From assembly GCA_035286745.1 (NCBI GenBank), contig DATECU010000165.1, forward strand, positions 1 to 11,125: a DNA stretch of 11,125 bases, written 5' to 3'. A program made the position numbers and the translations under genes. Under the pieces are notes generated by a model. That model saw nothing but the letters and a program-made list of their open reading frames with translations, searched no databases and had not been told where the DNA came from. Source of the DNA: DATECU01 sp035286745 (GTDB lineage Bacteria; Acidobacteriota; Vicinamibacteria; Fen-336). This document shows positions 6,781 to 11,125 of this stretch, in pieces (positions within the stretch are counted from its first letter, which is position 1; every line of letters begins with the position of its first letter).

Positions 6781-6815
6781 GTCGCTGAGAGCTGATAGCT
6801 GACTGCTGACCGCTG
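6781..6815 (-). repeat. Degenerate tandem heptamer (5 x 7 bases)
   Basis: On the minus strand five contiguous 7-base units read CAGCGGT, CAGCAGT, CAGCTAT, CAGCTCT, CAGCGAC (consensus CAGCNNT). The first unit begins one base after the TAG stop codon of the radical SAM gene. Rephased, the core TCAGC corresponds to the TCAAC core of the heptamer at 1203-1230, which also follows a stop codon in the sense orientation. Confidence 0.65.
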
Positions 6816-6816
6816 C

Positions 6817-8061
6817 CTACGCCGCGGCTCTGCCGTTCCCCGCCTCCGCCTTCCGGGTGGCCCGGTTGAAGTTGAAGCGCACCAGCTTGGACAGCGCCTT
6901 CAGCTTCAGGTCGGTCAGCGGATAACGCTTGTCGGAAAGCCAACGTGCCTCGTCGGGCAGCATCACCAGACTGACGTTGATGTTGGGGGCGCAACCGACG
7001 GGAAGCCCTTGCTCCATGCAGGCCTCGTACAGACGGCGGAAGACCGGGACCATGTCCTCGGTCTTGGGCGGCGGTGATGCCGCCAGGTCCGTGCCCAGGA
7101 GGGGCCGGAACACGCAGACGGTAGGGATGGCGCCGACCGAGGTGATCCAGTTGATGGCCTTGATGGACGACTCCGGCGGCTCCAGACCGGCGATGATCTC
7201 GCCGTTCGAGACCCAGGGCTCGTTCCAGGGCCCCTTCTTGCCAAGCTGAGCGCAGTAGCGCACGGCTTCCAAGTAGCGCTCCAGGCCGTACTCGCGGTGC
7301 TTGCCGGGGCAGGTCTCCTTGAACAACTCGGGGTCGAAGATCTCGAAGCAGAAGGAGACGCGGTTCAGGCCCATCTCGCGCAGTGCATCGTAGCGCTTGA
7401 GGTCGGAGTGGGGAGGGGTCTGAATCCCGACCATGATCCCGATCTCCTTCTTGATGCGCCTGATGAAGGGCTCCAGGATGTCGAGGTAGGTCTCGCCGCT
7501 GTAGTGGCCGGTGTTGAAGTCGACGTAGGTGATGCCCGATTCGCGGCGGGCCGCCCACAGCACTTCCATCACCTCGTCGATCGACTTCTCGTCGGCGTCG
7601 TCGATTCCCAGGTTCAGGCCCACCGAGCAGAACTTGCAGTTGGTCTTGACCTTCTCGGTCCAGTACTCGCAGACCTTGGCCTGGTAGACACCGAGGTAGG
7701 TGCCCTGCAGGGTCCCGATCCGGGTCATCGGCTTGCCGCTCGAGGTCTTCTGGTCGTACCACGCCGGCCGGGGCGAAAGCTCGACCTTCATGATGCGGTC
7801 CCCACCCCGCTGGATCCAGTAGCTGTGGTCTTCCCGGTGCAGGGTGTAGGGCGAGTCCTTGGCGAACGGCTCGGTGACGGGAACGTTGGTCCAGAGGTTG
7901 CCCGGGAGGATGAGTTCCAGGCCGCTGCCCAAGCCGGCCCGAGTCCTCAGGATCTTGCGGCCGCCGTCCTCTTCGACCAGGCAGGAGTCGTCGAGCTGCA
8001 TTCCCTTGCAGTACAGGTCCAGCTTGAGCAGGCCGGGGTTCCGGCGGACGTCCGTTTCCAT
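6817..8061 (-). CDS. Radical SAM protein with extended C-x10-C-x2-C cluster motif
   Basis: The 414-residue protein has an N-terminal domain of about 125 residues, then a radical SAM core. The cluster ligands are probably Cys131, Cys142 and Cys145 (VCEYW...NCKFCSVG). CKFC fits the aromatic 'CxPhiC' half of the motif, but the first gap is 10 residues instead of 3. Later core features include VDFNTGHYSGE, GIQTPP, LNRVSFCFEIFDPE, the segment CPGKHREYGLERYLEA and IIAGLEPPESS, a layout like biotin-synthase-type radical SAM barrels. From memory it most resembles the MSMEG_0568-type radical SAM family (similar FYD/WYD strand and widely spaced cysteines), but it lacks the C-terminal CxxCxxC I associate with that family; the substrate is unknown. 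ATG 8061 is chosen for its upstream AGAGG, 5 bases away. In-frame ATGs at 8094 and 8115 lack a ribosome site; the latter begins inside a hairpin. No partner gene of a nitrilase-type cluster is in the window. Confidence 0.85.
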   Translation of the reverse strand: METDVRRNPGLLKLDLYCKGMQLDDSCLVEEDGGRKILRTRAGLGSGLELILPGNLWTNVPVTEPFAKDSPYTLHREDHSYWIQRGGDRIMKVELSPRPAWYDQKTSSGKPMTRIGTLQGTYLGVYQAKVCEYWTEKVKTNCKFCSVGLNLGIDDADEKSIDEVMEVLWAARRESGITYVDFNTGHYSGETYLDILEPFIRRIKKEIGIMVGIQTPPHSDLKRYDALREMGLNRVSFCFEIFDPELFKETCPGKHREYGLERYLEAVRYCAQLGKKGPWNEPWVSNGEIIAGLEPPESSIKAINWITSVGAIPTVCVFRPLLGTDLAASPPPKTEDMVPVFRRLYEACMEQGLPVGCAPNINVSLVMLPDEARWLSDKRYPLTDLKLKALSKLVRFNFNRATRKAEAGNGRAAA

Positions 8062-8118
8062 CAAGACCTCTTCATTGGGTGCGGCGGGTTTCATGCGCCG
8101 ACTTGCAAGCCGCAAGCC

Positions 8119-8127
8119 AGTTTAGCA
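8119..8127 (-). promoter_or_regulatory. Possible extended -10 promoter for the radical SAM gene
   Basis: On the minus strand TGCTAAACT reads as an extended -10 (TGnTAAACT), with no convincing -35 at 17-18 bases. Transcription would start near 8112, leaving about 50 bases before the ATG at 8061. A small hairpin (8102-8106 with 8112-8116) sits at the predicted 5' end. The rest of the divergent gap to 8297 shows no clear plus-strand promoter. Confidence 0.3.
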
Positions 8128-8297
8128 GCCACTCGGCCCTGGCGAAAGCGCGCAAAGCCTGCGTCGTAGGGCCGGGATTCGGGCGGTTCTTGCCGCGCGC
8201 CGTGGTCTCCGAGCGACTGGGGGCGTGTCATCGCCACAACCGAGCCTGAAAGCGGATGGCACCGGCCTTGCTGGAAACCTCACACCCGAGGTCGCCG

Positions 8298-8747
8298 ATG
8301 GAGTTCCCAGTTCCCGAGTCCCTGCGCGCCGAACACGACGAGATCCGGGGGAAGCTCATCCACACGGCTCGGGAGAAGGGGCGACTGGGTTCGGCGGCCG
8401 CCGGTCTGCTGCGGGCCCTCAAGCCCCATGGTTCCCGTGAAGAGGAGTTCGTCTTCCCGCCGCTGGCTCTGCTCTTCCCCTTGGCAGGCGGCCGGCTCTC
8501 CGCCGAAATGCGGGACGTCCTGCCGTTGACCGACAAGATGAAGCAGGAGTTGCCCTCGCTCCTGGCCGAGCACTCGACTATCGTCACCGCCCTTCGCAAG
8601 TTCAAGGAGGCGGCCCTAGAAGAGAAGCGTCCCGACTGTGCGGACCTGGCGGACCGCGTCATCACCCACATCCAGGCCGAGGAGGACATCCTCTATCCCG
8701 TCTCGATCTTGATCGGCGAGTATGTCAAGCTGAAGCTCGGGCGCTAG
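8298..8747 (+). CDS. Hemerythrin-like domain protein
   Basis: This 149-residue, soluble, all-helical protein has four histidine-bearing helices of the HHE/hemerythrin type: LRAEHDEI (His13), LKPHGSREEEFVFPPL (His44, Glu48), LLAEHSTIV (His92) and VITHIQAEEDILYPVSILI (His124, Glu128). These are the expected ligands of a diiron (or other metal) site; the HxxxE pairs and the 'EEDxLYP' tail are characteristic. Such proteins bind oxygen or nitric oxide, handle iron, or signal redox state. Length is typical for a stand-alone domain. ATG 8298 is preferred because GAGG (8288-8291) lies 6 bases upstream; an in-frame ATG at 8256 has no good ribosome site. The sensor kinase begins 22 bases after its stop, so the two are probably co-transcribed and the hemerythrin may inform, or be controlled by, the two-component pair. 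That link is inferred from position only. Confidence 0.85.
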   Translation: MEFPVPESLRAEHDEIRGKLIHTAREKGRLGSAAAGLLRALKPHGSREEEFVFPPLALLFPLAGGRLSAEMRDVLPLTDKMKQELPSLLAEHSTIVTALRKFKEAALEEKRPDCADLADRVITHIQAEEDILYPVSILIGEYVKLKLGR

Positions 8748-8749
8748 GG

Positions 8750-8762
8750 CCGCCCGCGGCGG
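8750..8762 (+). promoter_or_regulatory. Small hairpin touching the kinase ribosome binding site
   Basis: CCGCC (8750-8754) and GGCGG (8758-8762) form a 5-bp GC stem with a 3-base loop. The right arm includes the first two bases of the GGAGG Shine-Dalgarno (8761-8765) of the kinase gene, whose start is TTG. Together these suggest lowered kinase translation. The stem is short and could be chance in DNA this GC-rich. Confidence 0.25.
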
Positions 8763-8769
8763 AGGTGCT

Positions 8770-10164
8770 TTGGGCGAGGGCGGGAGCTTCTGGAGGGACA
8801 TTGGACGGCCGGCGGCGGCGGCCGGCGTTTCCGTCATCCTGCTATTCCTGGCCTGGGAGGGGATCGAGCGCGAGTTCGTCAAGGACGACGAGCTGGCGCA
8901 CCGAGTCCACTACGCCCGAGGCATCAGCAGCAGTCTGCTCACGGCGGCGGTGGTGGGCCTTCTCTGCTACGGCGAGTACCGAAAGCGGGCGGCGGCGCTG
9001 GCCGCCGAGGTGGCGCACCGGACCCGGGAGGCTCGCCAGGCGCGCTCTCTCTTGCAGGTGGTGGTCGACACCACCCCGGCCTCGCTCCTGGTTCTCGATC
9101 CCGACTTCAAGGTGATCCAGGCCAACCGCATGGCCGAGCAGGTCCACGGCGTCGACCTGGTGGGCAAGCACTGCTTCGACATGCGGCTGGGCCGCAGCGA
9201 TCGCTGCCGCGAGTGCCCCACCTGGGACCTGCTGGCTTCCGGAGCCGCCAAGGCTCCCCCCTGCCCCCACACCGATCCCCGCACCGGCGAGGTGCTGGCG
9301 GTGGAGAGCCATCCCCTGCGGCTGCCCGACGGCCGCGACTACCTGCTGGTGGTGGAGCGAGTGATCACCGAGCAGAGCAAGCTGCACGCTCGTTTGGTGC
9401 ACCAGGAGAAGATGGCGGCTTTCGGCCTGCTGGCGGCCGGGGTGGCCCACGAGATGGGCAACCCGCTCTCCTCCATCGAGGCCCAGCTCCAGCTCCTGGA
9501 TCCGCAGCAGTTGCCGCCGGCCCCCGCCTCCGTCATCGGCGTGGTGCGCCAGGAGGTGGGACGCCTGCGCCGCATTCTCCGCGAGCTGGTGGATTTCGCG
9601 CGCCGCCGCCGTGACGAGGCCACCCTGGTCTCCGTGCAGTCGGTGGTGGAGGACGCGCTGCGCCTGCTCCGTCACGACCCCCGGATGCGCAGAGTGCAGA
9701 GCTTGCAGGAGCTGGATCCGGAGACCCCGCCGGTCTTCATGGTCGAGGATCACCTGATGCAGGTGGTGCTGAATCTGATGATTAACGCGTTAGATGCAAT
9801 GCCCGAGGGCGGAAGCCTCAAGGTGGAGATCCAGCCGGTTCGCGGGCAGGTCGTGCTGCGGGTCCACGACTCCGGGCTGGGCATGGATCGCGCGGTTCTG
9901 GCCCGCTGTTTCGAGCCCCTCTTCAGCACCAAACCCCCGGGCAAGGGAACCGGGCTCGGTCTCAGCATCAGCCGCGACATCCTGAGGGCCATCGGCGGCG
10001 AGGTCGAGCTGCACAGCGCCCCCGGCCGGGGGACCACCGCGGTCATCACGCTGCCTGGCGCTTCCGTCGAGAGCAGCCTGGCCGCGGCCGGCGTGGGTCC
10101 GCCCCCGGCTCGCCCGGCTCCCGGCAGGACCCAGCCCGGCCCGGCCTCGCCCTTCCTCGCGTGA
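8770..10164 (+). CDS. Membrane PAS sensor histidine kinase (NtrB-like)
   Basis: The 464-residue sensor kinase autophosphorylates and should pass the phosphate to the NtrC-type regulator that overlaps its end. Two hydrophobic helices (about residues 17-33 and 50-68) flank a short loop, then a coiled linker (about 70-92). A PAS domain (about 93-200) carries four cysteines (135, 146, 149 and 165; pattern KHC-x10-C-x2-CP-x14-C). The kinase core has an H-box AGVAHEMGNPLSSIEAQL with His227, an N-box NLMINALDAM (335-344, Asn339), G1 DSGLG (367-371), F-box FEPLFSTK and G2 GKGTGLGLS (391-399). All catalytic boxes are intact. The C-terminal tail (about the last 35 residues) is rich in Pro, Ala and Gly and adds nothing recognisable. 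Start is TTG after GGAGG (8761-8765). The signal is unknown; the loop between helices is too small for a typical periplasmic sensor, so sensing is more likely by the cytoplasmic PAS domain or the membrane part. Confidence 0.92.
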   Translation: MGEGGSFWRDIGRPAAAAGVSVILLFLAWEGIEREFVKDDELAHRVHYARGISSSLLTAAVVGLLCYGEYRKRAAALAAEVAHRTREARQARSLLQVVVDTTPASLLVLDPDFKVIQANRMAEQVHGVDLVGKHCFDMRLGRSDRCRECPTWDLLASGAAKAPPCPHTDPRTGEVLAVESHPLRLPDGRDYLLVVERVITEQSKLHARLVHQEKMAAFGLLAAGVAHEMGNPLSSIEAQLQLLDPQQLPPAPASVIGVVRQEVGRLRRILRELVDFARRRRDEATLVSVQSVVEDALRLLRHDPRMRRVQSLQELDPETPPVFMVEDHLMQVVLNLMINALDAMPEGGSLKVEIQPVRGQVVLRVHDSGLGMDRAVLARCFEPLFSTKPPGKGTGLGLSISRDILRAIGGEVELHSAPGRGTTAVITLPGASVESSLAAAGVGPPPARPAPGRTQPGPASPFLA

Positions 10165-11125
10165 CGAGACCTCAGGACAAGGTCCTCATCGTCGAGGACG
10201 AACGAGCCCAGCGCGACGCGCTGGCCCAGTACCTGGGCCGGGCGGGTTATGCGGTGACCGCGGTGGCCGGCGGGGAAGAGGCGCTCGAACTCCTGGCCCG
10301 CGGCTCCTTCTCCGTCCTCATCACCGACCTGCGCCTGCCCGGCATGGACGGCCTCGGTGTGGTGCGTCGGGCCCACGAGCTGGACGAGGAGCTGGGCCTC
10401 TTGCTGATGACCGCCTACGCCTCGGTCGAATCCGCGGTGGAGGCGCTCCGGGTGGGAGCGCACGACTACCTGCTGAAGCCGCTGATCCTGGAAGAGGTGG
10501 CGCGCAAGGTCTCGGGCCTCCTGGAACACCGCGCTCTGGTCCGCGAGAACGCGCGCCTCCGCCGCGCGCTCCAGGACCGTTCCGGAACCGCCGAGGTGGT
10601 CGCCAGCTCAGCGGCCATGAAGGACGTCATGGCCTGGGCCCGGCGAGCCGCCAACTCCAAGGCCAACGTGCTGATCACCGGCGAGACCGGCACCGGCAAG
10701 GAGGTGGTAGCCCGGGCCATTCATTCGCTCGGCGCCGATCGGGAGCAGCCCTTCCTGGCCGTGAACCTGGCGGCGGTGCCCGAGAACATGGTGGAGAGCG
10801 AGCTGTTCGGCCACGAGCGGGGGGCCTTCACCGGCGCCACGGCGCTGAAGCCGGGGCGCTTCGAGCGGGCGGACGGCGGCACGCTGCTCCTGGACGAGGT
10901 CGGCGAGCTGCCGCCCGGGGTGCAGGCCAAGCTCCTGCGCGTCCTCCAGGAGGGGAGCTTCGAGCCGCTCGGAACCAACGCCTCGTCCTCGGTGGACGTG
11001 CGGATCATCTCGGCCACGCACAGGAACCTCAAGGAACGTGTCGCCGAGGGGCGCTTCCGCGAAGACCTGTATTACCGGCTGAAGGTCCTCGACGTGGCCA
11101 TCAGCCCGCTCCGCGATCGGCGCGC
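10161..11125 (+). CDS. NtrC-family sigma-54-dependent response regulator (3' truncated by window)
   Basis: A GTG start overlaps the kinase stop (GTGA), a classic sign of translational coupling; 321 residues are visible before the window ends. The receiver domain (1-120) has the acidic pair Glu12/Asp13, phospho-acceptor Asp56 (ITDLRLPGMDG), Thr84 and Lys106 (LKP), so it is phosphorylatable. After a helical linker comes the AAA+ domain: Walker A GETGTGKE (174-181), ESELFGHERGAFTGA with the sigma-54-contacting GAFTGA loop (221-226), Walker B GGTLLLDEVGE (Asp245, Glu246) and FREDLYYRL near the window end. It therefore activates RNA polymerase bound by sigma-54, using ATP. The usual 'NCAA' before the GAFTGA block reads NLAA here. 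The DNA-binding helix-turn-helix lies beyond the window. I found no convincing GG-N10-GC sigma-54 promoter in the gaps examined, so its targets are probably elsewhere. Confidence 0.95.
   Translation, partial: MTRPQDKVLIVEDERAQRDALAQYLGRAGYAVTAVAGGEEALELLARGSFSVLITDLRLPGMDGLGVVRRAHELDEELGLLLMTAYASVESAVEALRVGAHDYLLKPLILEEVARKVSGLLEHRALVRENARLRRALQDRSGTAEVVASSAAMKDVMAWARRAANSKANVLITGETGTGKEVVARAIHSLGADREQPFLAVNLAAVPENMVESELFGHERGAFTGATALKPGRFERADGGTLLLDEVGELPPGVQAKLLRVLQEGSFEPLGTNASSSVDVRIISATHRNLKERVAEGRFREDLYYRLKVLDVAISPLRDRR

Noticed and set aside
6560..7762. 400-codon minus-strand frame overlapping the radical SAM gene
   Set aside because: It is the same strand read in a shifted frame; the protein is Arg/Gly-rich, has no domain signature and runs into thrA's 3' end.
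7297..8169. 290-codon plus-strand frame opposite the radical SAM gene
   Set aside because: Antisense shadow of a well-supported gene; no motif.
8116..8297. Sigma-54 promoter in the divergent gap that the NtrC-type regulator could use
   Set aside because: The nearest candidate (TGGCGAAAGCGCGCA) lacks correctly spaced GG and GC elements.

Overview
The window is about 70% G+C and gene-dense. It looks chromosomal and comes from a Gram-negative-type bacterium: there is a Sec signal peptide on a solute-binding protein, an NtrB/NtrC-type sigma-54 two-component pair, and a fused aspartokinase/homoserine dehydrogenase. Degenerate heptamer and nonamer repeats between genes are a habit I associate with uncultured Acidobacteriota and 'deltaproteobacterial' genomes, but the lineage cannot be fixed from this sequence. 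I see no insertion sequence, phage gene, CRISPR array, tRNA or rRNA.

Left part (1-3853, plus strand): the C-terminal portion of a membrane-associated patatin-like protein, cut by the window edge; a short heptamer repeat; a PLP-dependent enzyme of the cystathionine gamma-synthase family; a small three-helix membrane protein of unknown function; and an orphan secreted solute-binding protein. Gaps are short (15-76 bases) and the Shine-Dalgarno sequences clear, so most of this could be one transcript.

Middle (3854-6816): a good sigma-70-type promoter is followed by about 170 bases of strongly structured leader with an intrinsic-terminator-like hairpin. The fused aspartokinase/homoserine dehydrogenase (thrA/metL type) comes next. 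This is the best regulatory signal in the window: an apparent attenuator on the committed step to threonine and methionine. The PLP enzyme upstream probably uses an activated homoserine made from this enzyme's product, so the window holds two steps of the aspartate-to-methionine route, apparently under separate promoters. The convergent gap 6610-6816 carries a nonamer-like repeat, a weak terminator and a second heptamer array.

Right part (6817-11125): a radical SAM enzyme on the minus strand with widely spaced cluster cysteines (C-x10-C-x2-C). Divergent from it is a compact plus-strand unit: a hemerythrin-like protein, a membrane PAS sensor histidine kinase and, overlapping it by 4 bases, an NtrC-family sigma-54 activator cut off by the window end. 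The hemerythrin may supply an oxygen, nitric oxide or redox cue to the two-component pair, but that is inference from gene order.

No wholly new multi-gene system is evident. The items most worth following are the thrA leader, the radical SAM enzyme, the hemerythrin/two-component unit and the 3'-end heptamer repeats.
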